Shown here piece by piece: positions 19,074-28,510 of a stretch of DNA of 64,000 bases (positions are counted from its first letter, which is position 1; each line of letters starts with the position of its first letter). This DNA comes from Sphingobacterium sp. N143. GTDB taxonomy: Bacteria; Bacteroidota; Bacteroidia; Sphingobacteriales; Sphingobacteriaceae. A program made the translations under genes and the position numbers. Below the pieces are notes generated by a model. That model was not told where the DNA came from, searched no databases, and worked only from the letters and a program-made list of their open reading frames with translations. The stretch lies in assembly GCF_030325625.1 (NCBI RefSeq), contig NZ_JACAIS010000010.1, positions 124,001 to 188,000 of the forward strand. The letters are read 5' to 3'.

Positions 19074-22000
19074 TTATTTTTTTGTAACTGGATTATAGTA
19101 CCGGCTTGTTGCATCATCTGGATCAAGTGAGGGACTGTGTACTTTTGTATGTGCTAAAAAAGAGGCAAAAAAATGCGGAATCAGTAGTAAGATAGTTATG
19201 GTAGAAGCGACTAAGCCGCCTATTACTGCCCTGCCCAGTGGAGCGACCTGCTCGGCTCCATCACCTATACCGATAGCCATGGGTAGCATTCCTGCGAGCA
19301 TCGCTGCGGCAGTCATTAGGATAGGTCGCAGACGGGAAGATGACGCTAATCGTGCTGAACTGTAGGTGCTTAAAAGAAATCCTTTACGGTAGAATTCGGC
19401 TTGGTTGACCAGTAGGACTGCATTGGATACAGAAACACCGATGGACATGATTATGCCCATGTATGACTGTAGGTTCAGTGTACTTCCGGTGACGAATAGC
19501 ATAATGAGGCTTCCGGCGATTACCGCAGGTAGTACAGATAGGATTATCAGTGGGATTTTAAACGATTGATAATAAGCTGATAGCATGAGGAAAATAACAA
19601 CAATCGCCACGGCAAGACCGGCCAATAAACTTCCTAAAGTCTCATTGAGTAACTGTAATGTACCTTCAGTCCATACACTTATACCACGGGGTGGAGTACC
19701 GGCATCTTTGATGGCCTGATGGACTGCTTTGGCAGCTGTCCCAAGATCCTTTTCATAAATATTGGCCAATAAGGTGACATATCTGTTTGGCCCTTTGCGG
19801 TTTACTTGAGCTGCGGTTGTCACACGGCGCAATGTTGCTACGTCTTCCAGGACAGGTCTTGTGCTTCCTTTTTTTAGGGGAAGTGACCGCAATTTTTCTT
19901 CTGATGACATGACCCCTTCCGGAATTTGTACCTGTACCTGAAATACTAATCCCGATTTGGGATCTATCCAGAGATTTTTATCTGTAAATCGAGTCGATGA
20001 AGTTGCTGTTACAAGACTTCGTGTAATATCTTGCATGGTCAGACCAAATTGCCCGGCAAGGTCCCGATCAACTTCGATTTCTAAGGTTGGATAAGCCATA
20101 GGCTCAGCAATTCGTATATCGCGCAGATAGGGGATTTTTTTGAGGTTATTTTCAATCTTGGAGGCAAATTGAAATGCCCCATTGACCTGCGGAGCACCAA
20201 CTTTGACTTCAATTGGTGTCATTGATCCCTGCCCCATAATTTTTTCGGTGAGCTCCATGGGCTCAAAATTGAAGGCTATCTCGGGGTGGTTTTGCTTTAT
20301 CGTATTCCTGATTTTTTCCTTTAGTAATTCCATGGATCCACGATATAGCTGCTGATTGATAGCGATTTGTAAGACAGCTTCATGGGACGAGTTTGTAAAT
20401 AGAAAAATCGGGTTGATTGGGGATCCCGCAGGTTGGGGACCTACAAAGGCGGAAGAGATATTAACCCCATTTTTTGGGAGCTCCTGGCTGATTGCAGCTG
20501 TTATTTGTTTGACAATTTCTTCCGTTTTTTCTATCCGGCTTCCCTGGGGTGCTTGGATGCGGATCTGAAACTCGCCACTATTGGAGACGGGCATGACATC
20601 TGTTCCGACTGTCCGCAATAACAGGATAATAACAGCAGTACAGATCAATAGGTAGAAGGCCAGTAACATTCCTGTATGTTTGGTCCATTTGCGCATCCGA
20701 TAAGAATAATTGATTCTAAATTTTTCGAAGAAAACCCTTTTGCGTGCTGTATTGGTATCTCGCTGGTGTTTGTCTTTCATCATCCAGTTAGCTAGGATCG
20801 GCACAAATGTCTGTGATGCAATAAAAGAGGCAATCATGGCAAAGGCTACAGCCATTGACAGTGGCATAAACATATCCCTGGGAATTCCTGTCATGATCAA
20901 TGCAGGAGTCAGTACGGCCAGGATACAAAGCAAGATCAAAAGCTTAGGGATAGATATTTCGAGTAAAGCATCCATAATCGCCCGATGTTTTTGTTTTCCC
21001 ATTTCCATATGTTGGTGGATATTTTCAATGGTTACTGTTGCCTCATCGACGAGGATACCAATGGATAATGCGAGACCACTCAGGGTCATGATATTGATTG
21101 TCTGGCCAAAAAGATACATAACGGTGACTGCCGCTAGGATAGCAATAGGTATTGTCAAAACAACGATGATTGCACCGCGTGTATCACCTAAAAATAAAAG
21201 GATCATGAGACCAGTGAATACCGCACCCAATAGCCCTTCATGTACCAAATTGGAGAGGGACCTTTCGATATACTTAGATTGGTCGAACTCGTAGTTGATC
21301 TGGACATCTTCAGGGAGCATACGCTGTAATTTGGGAAGTGATTCTTTGAGATTTTTTACGGCTTCTAATGTGGAGGCATCTGCCTTTTTGATAATTGGGA
21401 GATAAACCGAACGTTTTCCATTGATCAATGCATAACCAGTTGTCTGGTCGGCAGCATCTGTTACGGTTGCAACATCCCTTATATAAAGCGTTCGTCCACC
21501 GTTTGATTGGATAGGGGTATTCAGAAATTCTTCGGGACCACGGGCAATCGAGTTGATTGGGGCCATGAGATTTTCATCATCGATGCGGATATTTCCAGCA
21601 GGTGAGGGGAGACTGTTTTTGGTGATTGCTGCAGTAATATCTTCTGGACTTAGGCCATTGGTTTGCAGCAGTTCGGGATTTACATTGACCACAATGGATC
21701 GTGCATTTCCGCCAAAGGGTGCAGGAGCAGTGATCCCCGGGATCTCCACAAACATCGGTCTGATCTTGGTGAGTACCAACGTTTGTATTTCATTGATGGA
21801 TCTTTGATCACTTTCAAAGACCAGTTGCCCGACAGGGAGGGAGCTGCCATCAAAACGGACCACAATAGGCGGGACTGCCCCCGGGGGAAGAAATCCCATG
21901 GCTCGGGAAACCGATGCGGAGACTTCGCCAGCAGCCTGTGACATATTGGTGCCGGGATAAAAGGTCAGTTTCATCATGGTCAATCCCTGAATGCTCTTGA

Positions 22001-22244
22001 AATCTATGTTTTTCACCCCACTGACAAACAGGAGGACTTTCTGAAACTCATTGGCCATAAAACCATCCATATAGGCTGGCGAGAGCCCACCGTAGGGCAT
22101 GGCAATATACATGGCCGGTAGCTCGACCTGTGGAAATATATCCACATTTATTTTCTTGATCGTGCTGTAAGAAAAGAAGACGATCGCAAGTACGGCCACC
22201 ATAATTGAGATCGGTTTTCTTAATGCAAATCTGATGATATTCAT
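19074..22244 (-). CDS. RND efflux transporter, inner-membrane pump subunit
   Basis: 1056 aa, normal RND length. The N-terminal TM1 begins MNIIRFALRKPISIMV; two large periplasmic loops and 12 membrane segments follow. TM4 reads LSIGILVDEATVTIENI, with an Asp-Glu pair in place of the Asp-Asp of classic AcrB-type proton relays. The other motifs (GAVPPIVVRFDGSS, MLAGMLPMAIGIGDGAEQ) fit a HAE-type drug or metabolite exporter rather than a metal pump. Its operon mates encode adaptor, TolC-like channel and a small lipoprotein. No regulator sits beside it. Confidence 0.93.
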   Translation of the reverse strand: MNIIRFALRKPISIMVAVLAIVFFSYSTIKKINVDIFPQVELPAMYIAMPYGGLSPAYMDGFMANEFQKVLLFVSGVKNIDFKSIQGLTMMKLTFYPGTNMSQAAGEVSASVSRAMGFLPPGAVPPIVVRFDGSSLPVGQLVFESDQRSINEIQTLVLTKIRPMFVEIPGITAPAPFGGNARSIVVNVNPELLQTNGLSPEDITAAITKNSLPSPAGNIRIDDENLMAPINSIARGPEEFLNTPIQSNGGRTLYIRDVATVTDAADQTTGYALINGKRSVYLPIIKKADASTLEAVKNLKESLPKLQRMLPEDVQINYEFDQSKYIERSLSNLVHEGLLGAVFTGLMILLFLGDTRGAIIVVLTIPIAILAAVTVMYLFGQTINIMTLSGLALSIGILVDEATVTIENIHQHMEMGKQKHRAIMDALLEISIPKLLILLCILAVLTPALIMTGIPRDMFMPLSMAVAFAMIASFIASQTFVPILANWMMKDKHQRDTNTARKRVFFEKFRINYSYRMRKWTKHTGMLLAFYLLICTAVIILLLRTVGTDVMPVSNSGEFQIRIQAPQGSRIEKTEEIVKQITAAISQELPKNGVNISSAFVGPQPAGSPINPIFLFTNSSHEAVLQIAINQQLYRGSMELLKEKIRNTIKQNHPEIAFNFEPMELTEKIMGQGSMTPIEVKVGAPQVNGAFQFASKIENNLKKIPYLRDIRIAEPMAYPTLEIEVDRDLAGQFGLTMQDITRSLVTATSSTRFTDKNLWIDPKSGLVFQVQVQIPEGVMSSEEKLRSLPLKKGSTRPVLEDVATLRRVTTAAQVNRKGPNRYVTLLANIYEKDLGTAAKAVHQAIKDAGTPPRGISVWTEGTLQLLNETLGSLLAGLAVAIVVIFLMLSAYYQSFKIPLIILSVLPAVIAGSLIMLFVTGSTLNLQSYMGIIMSIGVSVSNAVLLVNQAEFYRKGFLLSTYSSARLASSSRLRPILMTAAAMLAGMLPMAIGIGDGAEQVAPLGRAVIGGLVASTITILLLIPHFFASFLAHTKVHSPSLDPDDATSRYYNPVTKK

Positions 22245-22257
22245 TCGATAAATAGAT

Positions 22258-23643
22258 TTATAAATTGTTAAACAAGAAATTAAAATCTGTTGTCAGCACA
22301 GCTTCATAGGCAATCAGCAACCAATATTGTTTGGCGGCTTCAAGGTGGTTATTTTCAGCATTCTCCAGGAGCTGTCTGATTTGCAAGAGTTCACTCAATG
22401 CAATCAGACCGCTTTTATACCTTGCGAGATACATCTCATAGGCTTTTTCTGCCTGTTTCATTGCAGTAAGTGTTTTGCTGATTTGTTGAAATTGCTGTGC
22501 AATTTTTGTGCTGGCAGCCTGAAGATCTGCATGCATGGTTATTTCATATGCTGAAAACTGCTGCTGAATACTTTGAGCATCTTTTTGAAAGGCGCGACTT
22601 TTCAGACTGTTTGTTTTCAGTGCGGTGATATTCCAAACAGCGCCAATACCAAAAAGGTAGTTTCCTGTTGTATTGGAGAAACCTGCCTCCCAACGATCTG
22701 ATACATGACCGCTCGGATGAATACCAGTCCCACGAACAGCATAACCGCCCAACAAACGGACAGCTGGCAGTGAAGCACGTTTCTGCACAGTACTGCTAAG
22801 TTGGTAATAATCCATCTGTTTTTGCAAGACCGCCAGCGCAGGATGGGAGACAGTAATGGATTTGGTACTGCCATAAGCATCAGACGTTGGTTTGGAAAAA
22901 CGTATCAATGATGCAGTATAATCCAGGTCTGGACTGCCGTACAGTTCCGTAATCTTAATCATTGCCGCATCTTTTAAGCCAGTAAAATGGTCGTTGTCAG
23001 CCAAGGACTGGTTATAGGAAGAGAGTGCCAAGAGACTGTCTGCTGCTGGTCGTAGACCTGCTTTGGAAAGACTGGAAGTGATCCGATGGATATCATGGAG
23101 ACGCTGCAGGTTTTTATTGTTCCAGTTTAATTTTGCCTGGTTATATAACAGTGTTATATAACGTTCGGCAAGAGATCTTTTGAGATCCAATAGGTAGACA
23201 GCTTGTTCATTTATATGCTTATCTGCAACTGCTTGGGCCAATTCATATTCTTTTTGTCGTCTTCCAAAGGTGAAAATTTCCCATTCTGCGGTTGCAGAGC
23301 CAAAAGTATTCGCCGCAACGGAAGAGCCTGTTGATGTGGCGGTAGAGCCGGAGACATTGAAGAAACCTGCTTGGGGAAAAAATGCCCCTGCTGCTCCTTC
23401 AAATGTGCCATAGGTATTCTGGGCTTGCACCTTAACCTGCGGTAGACGGTTTGTTTTGACTGCTCTGGCATGTGTTTTCGCTGCATCTACAGCTGCACTC
23501 TTCGCGTGAATTCCAGGGTAATTGTTTTCTACCCTTGGCCAAAGACTGCCCAAGGTATTGCCGCTGTTCTGCTGTCCATAACTGGAAAGAGCAGAACTAA
23601 TAGCTGTCATAAAAAATACAACAGCCATGTGACGTTTGATCAT
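22258..23643 (-). CDS. TolC family outer-membrane efflux protein
   Basis: 461 aa with a signal peptide (SSALSSYGQQ). It has two OEP repeats of long amphipathic helices with heptad-like Leu/Ala spacing. Typical segments are PQVKVQAQNTYG, EWEIFTFGRRQKEYELAQA and YLARYKSGLIALSELLQIRQ. It forms the trimeric exit duct for the RND pump encoded 13 nt downstream. Confidence 0.92.
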   Translation of the reverse strand: MIKRHMAVVFFMTAISSALSSYGQQNSGNTLGSLWPRVENNYPGIHAKSAAVDAAKTHARAVKTNRLPQVKVQAQNTYGTFEGAAGAFFPQAGFFNVSGSTATSTGSSVAANTFGSATAEWEIFTFGRRQKEYELAQAVADKHINEQAVYLLDLKRSLAERYITLLYNQAKLNWNNKNLQRLHDIHRITSSLSKAGLRPAADSLLALSSYNQSLADNDHFTGLKDAAMIKITELYGSPDLDYTASLIRFSKPTSDAYGSTKSITVSHPALAVLQKQMDYYQLSSTVQKRASLPAVRLLGGYAVRGTGIHPSGHVSDRWEAGFSNTTGNYLFGIGAVWNITALKTNSLKSRAFQKDAQSIQQQFSAYEITMHADLQAASTKIAQQFQQISKTLTAMKQAEKAYEMYLARYKSGLIALSELLQIRQLLENAENNHLEAAKQYWLLIAYEAVLTTDFNFLFNNL

Positions 23644-23757
23644 AGTAAAATAATAAGATGATGATCGACCGAAGGACCGATCAATGTTGTGAAAAATGAT
23701 AAATACAAAATGCCCATTGGAGAATATCCAACAGGAAATCAGATTTCAGTCGAGATA

Positions 23758-24129
23758 TTAAATGATCAATTTGCGATCGCGGAGGAAGATAGGAAGAGTG
23801 TCTTGGATTTTGATACTCTTGTAAAGAGGGGGAATGTCTTCTTTGATCCGAAACTGGAAGAAGAAGAACGCCAGAGCGGTTAAAATGACTGCGGGAAGAA
23901 GATTGTTACCTTGCAATCCTGCTTTTTCATAGATCGAGGCATCAGTCAAGATGGAGCTTGAACAGCTCTCAAGGCTTGTACTGATAAAGTGACCTTTATT
24001 GTTCGCAACCTGTTCTATTTTTGGAGGCACACCCATTAAGGTTTTGATGCCTGTTTTGATAGGACAGGATGAAAGAAATAATAGAATAACCGCTCCGATA
24101 GTAAGCGCCAGTCTTACTATTGAATTCAT
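23758..24129 (-). CDS. Small membrane-anchored lipoprotein, first gene of the RND operon
   Basis: 123 aa from 24129 (MNSIVRLALTIGAV). It has a lipoprotein-like start (LLFLSSC), a polar middle with ESCSSS, and a hydrophobic helix (LLPAVILTALAFFFFQF) before a basic tail. No family is recognised. The gene lies 114 nt upstream of the tolC-like gene on the same strand and is probably co-transcribed. It may be an accessory of the efflux system. Confidence 0.6.
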   Translation of the reverse strand: MNSIVRLALTIGAVILLFLSSCPIKTGIKTLMGVPPKIEQVANNKGHFISTSLESCSSSILTDASIYEKAGLQGNNLLPAVILTALAFFFFQFRIKEDIPPLYKSIKIQDTLPIFLRDRKLII

Positions 24130-24153
24130 GCTATTTTTTCTTTTTTGATCCAT

Positions 24154-24493
24154 ATAGTTGCGAATTTATAAATATTCGGCTTGGAACGCAAATAAGTTTC
24201 ATTTTTTCAAGGCAATAAAATAATAATGGGAAGGATGGAAGTGGATGGGTGAAGATGTTTGTTTTTAATTTATATAAGTTATTTATTTCTTTTAATGGTG
24301 TGTTGTTTCCTTTTAGTATTCTGTGTTAATAATACACGATAACGTTTTCGTTTGTTGCGCAATCGATTGTTGGGATTTGTTGAAACATTTACTTCTATAT
24401 TGGTCATAGATTATAATCCTATTAATAATTTTTTAACAAATTTTTAAACTGGAGTCATTTTAACATTATTCATAAACTTAATTTTGAAAACCA
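24154..24493. other. Intergenic region upstream of the M60 peptidase gene
   Basis: 340 nt without a gene. Contents: AACGTTTTCGTT at 24341-24352, a short dyad of LacI-operator style, and TAATTTTG at 24479-24486, which matches the -7 box but lies only 7 nt before the start codon. If that box is used, the transcript would be almost leaderless. Confidence 0.4.
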
Positions 24494-25834
24494 ATGAGAA
24501 AAAACATCTTTTATGTATTTGCGGTCTGCTTTGTTAGTGTATTTACCTCCTGTAAAAAGGATGGTGGTTGGATGCATCCAGTTGATCCTGATCCGGAATC
24601 AGTGGAGCTCGCCATTGCAGATAGTATCCAAACGTTCAAAGTGATGCCTTCGGCGTCGACAGAAACCGATCGGATGCAATTCAGGGGAAATCACAACGAT
24701 ATGCAGGCGACAGGGTTTTATGCTGCCCCAAATAGTACAATAACAGTAACCGTTAACATCAAAGCTGGAACAACAGGTGCCCGGCTTGCTATTGGTACTC
24801 CTTTTAGGGATAATATCAGGCCTGTGAGACAGTATTTTGATTTACAATCGGGAACACAATCCTTTACGGTAGATCAATACGGCGGGCTAGTTTATTTAAT
24901 CTATACCGCTAATAATTATACAACATCAGGTGAGATTGAACTTACTTTCGGAGATGGATTTATTCCTGTTCCCTATTTTCAAAAAGGTAAAACAACACAT
25001 GATCAATGGGTAGCGACATTGGACTCCCTGAAGAACAGTGCTCCGGATGTGGTATTTTCTTCCGACCGTACAATTATGGTGGCCAACATGGATGAGGCTC
25101 TTCTTTATAAGGGGGAGGATCAACAATTGATCGTTGATCGATTGGATTCTATCATTGGTTTTTCAAATCATATTAGTGGCTTGAGTGGTACTAGCGGTGT
25201 ACATGCCATCCCTTATAATAAACATTTGATCACAGTTAGGGATTCTGCATCTGGAGGATATATGGCAGCAGGTATTGCTATTTATTACACAGAATCATTG
25301 TCTTATAGAATGCTGCAGCCTAAATATCTTTCCAACACGAATGGATGGGGTATCTGGCATGAAGTAGGACATACCTACCAGCAAAAAGCTTGGACCTGGA
25401 ATAATTTGACGGAAACTACTGTCAACGTCTATTCATTAGCAAGTGAGCGCGGTTTTGGTCTACCTATTAGTCGTGTTACTGCAAATAATGCATGGCCAAA
25501 ATTGGATGCTTATTTCCAAAAGCCTATTACTGAACGTGATTTTAATTCGGGTGACAATGATTTGAAGATGATTATGTTCCATCAATTATGGTTAGCATTT
25601 GGTGATGATCTGTATATTAATTTGAGTAAGGCTACGCGTGAAAATCGCCCCAGTTTATCAACAGATGCGGAGAAAATGCGTTATTTTATGCTTTCAGCTT
25701 GTCAATTTTCACAGAAAGACTTGTCAGACTTTTTTAGAAAATGGGGTTTCAAGGTTGATGGGTCTGTTTATACAGAGATAGCCAATCTCAATCTTCCGAT
25801 ACCGAACCAGGATGTTACGACATTGAGGGATTAA
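24494..25834 (+). CDS. M60 family metallopeptidase (enhancin/mucinase-like) lipoprotein
   Basis: 446 aa lipoprotein (VFTSC). Residues about 45-165 form a beta-rich N-terminal domain (FYAAPNSTITVTV, GLVYLIYTANN). The catalytic domain has GIWHEVGHTYQQKAW at about residues 286-300: zinc ligands His289 and His293 and catalytic Glu290 in HEVGH, with the third ligand Glu in LTETTVN soon after. That is the M60 signature HExxH...E. Members digest O-glycosylated proteins such as mucins. The C-terminal helical part (MIMFHQLWLAFGDDLY) is also typical. It stands alone and is followed by a strong terminator. Confidence 0.92.
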   Translation: MRKNIFYVFAVCFVSVFTSCKKDGGWMHPVDPDPESVELAIADSIQTFKVMPSASTETDRMQFRGNHNDMQATGFYAAPNSTITVTVNIKAGTTGARLAIGTPFRDNIRPVRQYFDLQSGTQSFTVDQYGGLVYLIYTANNYTTSGEIELTFGDGFIPVPYFQKGKTTHDQWVATLDSLKNSAPDVVFSSDRTIMVANMDEALLYKGEDQQLIVDRLDSIIGFSNHISGLSGTSGVHAIPYNKHLITVRDSASGGYMAAGIAIYYTESLSYRMLQPKYLSNTNGWGIWHEVGHTYQQKAWTWNNLTETTVNVYSLASERGFGLPISRVTANNAWPKLDAYFQKPITERDFNSGDNDLKMIMFHQLWLAFGDDLYINLSKATRENRPSLSTDAEKMRYFMLSACQFSQKDLSDFFRKWGFKVDGSVYTEIANLNLPIPNQDVTTLRD

Positions 25835-25862
25835 AATATTATTTTCAATAGTTAGTATGATA

Positions 25863-25891
25863 GGGTACATGAGCATTCATGTACCCTTTTT
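25863..25891 (+). terminator. Rho-independent terminator of the M60 gene
   Basis: 10-bp perfect stem GGGTACATGA / TCATGTACCC, loop GCAT, followed by TTTTT. Confidence 0.9.
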
Positions 25892-26120
25892 ATTGAAAAC
25901 TGATAGTTTAAGGAAAGTCCCATAGTGAGTATCGTGTTGTTATAGGCCTTTACTGTTCCTTTAAATACGCTTTTGGAATTTCTTTAAGAGTAATGCATGT
26001 TATTGCTAAAAAGCATAACTTTAATATTGGAAGAGCTCAACTCATCAATTGATTTCTAGATGCTCGATTAGGGGGTGGGATAATTTTGAATATTATTAAA
26101 CCGATCAAAGAAAAGTCAAC

Positions 26121-26609
26121 ATGACGAATGACAAATTAAACATCAGACTTAGACCAACAGAGGTTGAGGATTTAGACATCCTCTTTCAATTTCAACTTGA
26201 TCAAGAGGCCCGTTATTTAGCCGCATTTACCTCAGAGGAGACAACGAACAGGGGAGCCTACCTGACGAAATACACGAAGTTATTGAATGACCCGACAGTA
26301 AACAATCAGACGATTGTTGCCGGTGATGATATTGTAGGAAGTATTGCCAAGTTTGTGATAGAGGGTGATACAGAAATCACTTACTGGGTAGACCGAAATT
26401 TTTGGGGACAAGGTATTGCAACTGTGGCACTCACCGACTTTCTTGCCCTTGAAACGATCCGGCCTATTTTTGGGCGTGTTGCATACGATAATATTAGCTC
26501 ACAGAAGGTTTTAGAAAACTGTGGTTTTGTTAAGGTCGGTACAGACCAGGGTTTTGCAAATGAAAGACAAACGCGTATAGAAGAATTTATCTACAGACTG
26601 GATAATTGA
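26121..26609 (+). CDS. GNAT family N-acetyltransferase
   Basis: 162 aa. The RimJ/RimL-like layout is visible: LRPTEVEDLDILFQFQLD at the start, ITYWVDRNFWGQGIATVAL (motif A, acetyl-CoA pyrophosphate loop GQGIA), and VAYDNISSQKVLENCGFVKVG (motif B). It transfers an acetyl group from acetyl-CoA to an amine; the substrate is unknown. Its 3' end overlaps the convergent Crp/Fnr gene by 19 nt. Confidence 0.88.
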   Translation: MTNDKLNIRLRPTEVEDLDILFQFQLDQEARYLAAFTSEETTNRGAYLTKYTKLLNDPTVNNQTIVAGDDIVGSIAKFVIEGDTEITYWVDRNFWGQGIATVALTDFLALETIRPIFGRVAYDNISSQKVLENCGFVKVGTDQGFANERQTRIEEFIYRLDN

Positions 26610-27205
26610 TCAGGATGCTCAGTGGTGTTAATTTGTTTTAAAGCCCTATTTAAACTGCGTACCGAAATGCCCAGATAAGCTGCTATATCATCTTTGGAAA
26701 GTTGAATTTTTTGTCGAGAAATGAGTTTCAGCAATTTGCCTAAACTATGCTCCACTGTATATAATTGCTGAAAAGAAGCCCTGCTTGATGTGTTTACGAT
26801 ACGTTCGGAAAAAACATCGATCAGTAATCTGTTCAATGTAATTTCCTGACTTAATAATTGTTGGAAATAGGGGACTGAAATAGCAAATACAGAGACGTCG
26901 GTCAATGCTTCTATTGAGCAGAGGCAAGGGATATTACGTATGCTTTCTATCTCCCCTAAGATTTCTCCTTTGCCAAGAAACTCAACAATATATTCCTTGT
27001 CATTTGCTTCCATGAAATAGCATTTGGTGATGCCTTCATGGATCAACATAACCTTGGTTGCAGGTTCGTGCTGAGACAGCAATTTCTGACCTTTTTCAAA
27101 GTACCGTATCGTCACATCCTCCTTGCGCAGTTGATTGTCGTAAAGGTTTTGTATATACGCTAAAAATTTCTCGTTGGTTCGTAACATATTTCCAATTTGG
27201 GACAA
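26591..27205 (-). CDS. Crp/Fnr family transcriptional regulator
   Basis: 204 aa. The N-terminal cyclic-nucleotide-binding-like barrel shows RYFEKGQKLLSQHEPATKV and VEFLGKGEILGEIESI; the usual RxxS nucleotide-contact pattern is not obvious. The C-terminal HTH is KDDIAAYLGISVRSLNRALK. It is a short member of the family, as is common in Bacteroidota, where such regulators often answer redox or nitrosative stress. It is divergent from the HAD hydrolase gene with only 57 nt between. Confidence 0.86.
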   Translation of the reverse strand: MSQIGNMLRTNEKFLAYIQNLYDNQLRKEDVTIRYFEKGQKLLSQHEPATKVMLIHEGITKCYFMEANDKEYIVEFLGKGEILGEIESIRNIPCLCSIEALTDVSVFAISVPYFQQLLSQEITLNRLLIDVFSERIVNTSSRASFQQLYTVEHSLGKLLKLISRQKIQLSKDDIAAYLGISVRSLNRALKQINTTEHPDQLSSL

Positions 27206-27262
27206 ATGTCCTTTTTTATTATTTCTTTGATCTAGAAATTTGCGGTAGAAAATTACAAAATT

Positions 27263-27955
27263 ATGTGGAGAGATAAAATTACGACAGTTGCTTTTGATGC
27301 TGATGATACCTTGTGGGTAAATGAACTCTATTTTCAGGAGGCAGAAGAGAAATTCTGTGAGTTAATGGAGCACTATTTGCCACAGCATTCAGTTTCGCAG
27401 GAGTTATTTGCCACAGAAATGAGGAACCTGCATCTATATGGTTATGGAGTAAAAGGTTTTATCCTGTGCATGATAGAGACAGCTAGCCGGATCTCCAATG
27501 AAAGGGCATCACTGGGACTGGTGAACAAAATCATTTCCATTGGTCATGATCTATTGCAAAAACCCATCGAAATATTACCTGGTGTGATGGAAACATTAGA
27601 AAAATTAAGTGGTAAATATCGATTAATTGTAGGGACTAAAGGCGATTTACTTGATCAGGAACGGAAGCTCAAGAAATCCGGATTGGTTAGTTATTTTCAT
27701 CATATCGAGATTATGAGCAATAAAGAAACCGTCGATTATCAGAAATTGCTGAAACATCTTGACTGTAAAGCGGAAAACTTCTTGATGTTGGGTAACTCCA
27801 TCAAGTCTGATATTCTGCCCGTGCTGGAACTAGGTGGTTTTGGTGGGCATATTCCGTATCATGTTACTTGGACACACGAACAGCAGGAGTACAATTTGCA
27901 TCACAGTAATTTTGTCGAACTACAACAGATCAATGAAATTCTGAACTATTTGTAA
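27263..27955 (+). CDS. HAD family hydrolase
   Basis: 230 aa. Motif I is FDADDTLW with the nucleophile Asp and the +2 Asp. Motif II is in IVGTKGD (Thr), motif III is a Lys around KKSGLVSYF, and motif IV is GNSIKSDILP with metal-binding Asp. The C1-type helical cap (residues about 20-95) fits phosphatases of the YjjG/phosphoglycolate type. Substrate unknown. Confidence 0.88.
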   Translation: MWRDKITTVAFDADDTLWVNELYFQEAEEKFCELMEHYLPQHSVSQELFATEMRNLHLYGYGVKGFILCMIETASRISNERASLGLVNKIISIGHDLLQKPIEILPGVMETLEKLSGKYRLIVGTKGDLLDQERKLKKSGLVSYFHHIEIMSNKETVDYQKLLKHLDCKAENFLMLGNSIKSDILPVLELGGFGGHIPYHVTWTHEQQEYNLHHSNFVELQQINEILNYL

Positions 27956-28077
27956 ATGAGCTGTAGACTTTTTTACCTATGCTCATAGCCAAGGAATATC
28001 AAGACATAGTAAGGTGAGACCGTCTAATGAATTTGTGATGTTTTCTATGGTTTTTTTAAAGCGTTGTTTTCAATACC

Positions 28078-28371
28078 CTATTTGTCAATGACCGGCAACA
28101 AGCTGATCCCCAGTTCGGTTAAATTGTATTCTACTTTAAGTGGCAGTCCAGGATATATTTTCTTTGCTATGGCTCCGGCAGTTTCAAGTTCACGGAGCTG
28201 CATATTAATCACTCTTGGACTTGCATCACTAATTGTGCGATGCAAGTCACTGGGACGTTTTATCCCTTTATGGATACCGTCCAATATACAGGCTTTCCAT
28301 TTACCACCGAGTATTCTCATTGTGATGACTATGCCACAATCAAGATCTTCCGGAATCTTTCTGCTATACAT
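28078..28371 (-). CDS. HxlR family transcriptional regulator
   Basis: 97 aa, slightly short for the family but complete through the winged helix. It has the sensor Cys (DLDCG), ITMRILGGKWKACIL, the recognition helix PRVINMQLRELETAG, and the wing VEYNLTELG. It is divergent from the NADP oxidoreductase gene. A 15-bp direct repeat in the spacer may be its operator. Confidence 0.87.
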   Translation of the reverse strand: MYSRKIPEDLDCGIVITMRILGGKWKACILDGIHKGIKRPSDLHRTISDASPRVINMQLRELETAGAIAKKIYPGLPLKVEYNLTELGISLLPVIDK

Positions 28372-28418
28372 AATTTATACATTTTTTAATAAATCTACCG
28401 AATTTTAAATTCTATAAG

Positions 28419-28452
28419 GAATCATTTTTCCCTGGGTGAATCATTTTTCCCT
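28419..28452. repeat. Two 15-bp direct repeats, candidate HxlR operator
   Basis: GAATCATTTTTCCCT occurs at 28419-28433 and again, identically, at 28438-28452, a period of 19 bp. The repeat lies between the divergent HxlR gene and the oxidoreductase gene. Confidence 0.5.
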
Positions 28453-28510
28453 TATTGTATATGCAGCGGCTTGTACCCATATTTGCTCTGGAACAAATTC
28501 AAGCAAAAAA

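Noticed and set aside
20710..21294. A 194-codon plus-strand frame inside the RND pump gene
   Set aside because: It lies wholly antisense to the 1056-aa pump, whose motifs are clear; no start signal or family resemblance.
23689..23883. A 64-codon plus-strand frame between the tolC-like gene and the M60 gene
   Set aside because: It is mostly antisense to the small lipoprotein gene (23758-24129), which has a lipobox and operon position; the plus frame has neither.
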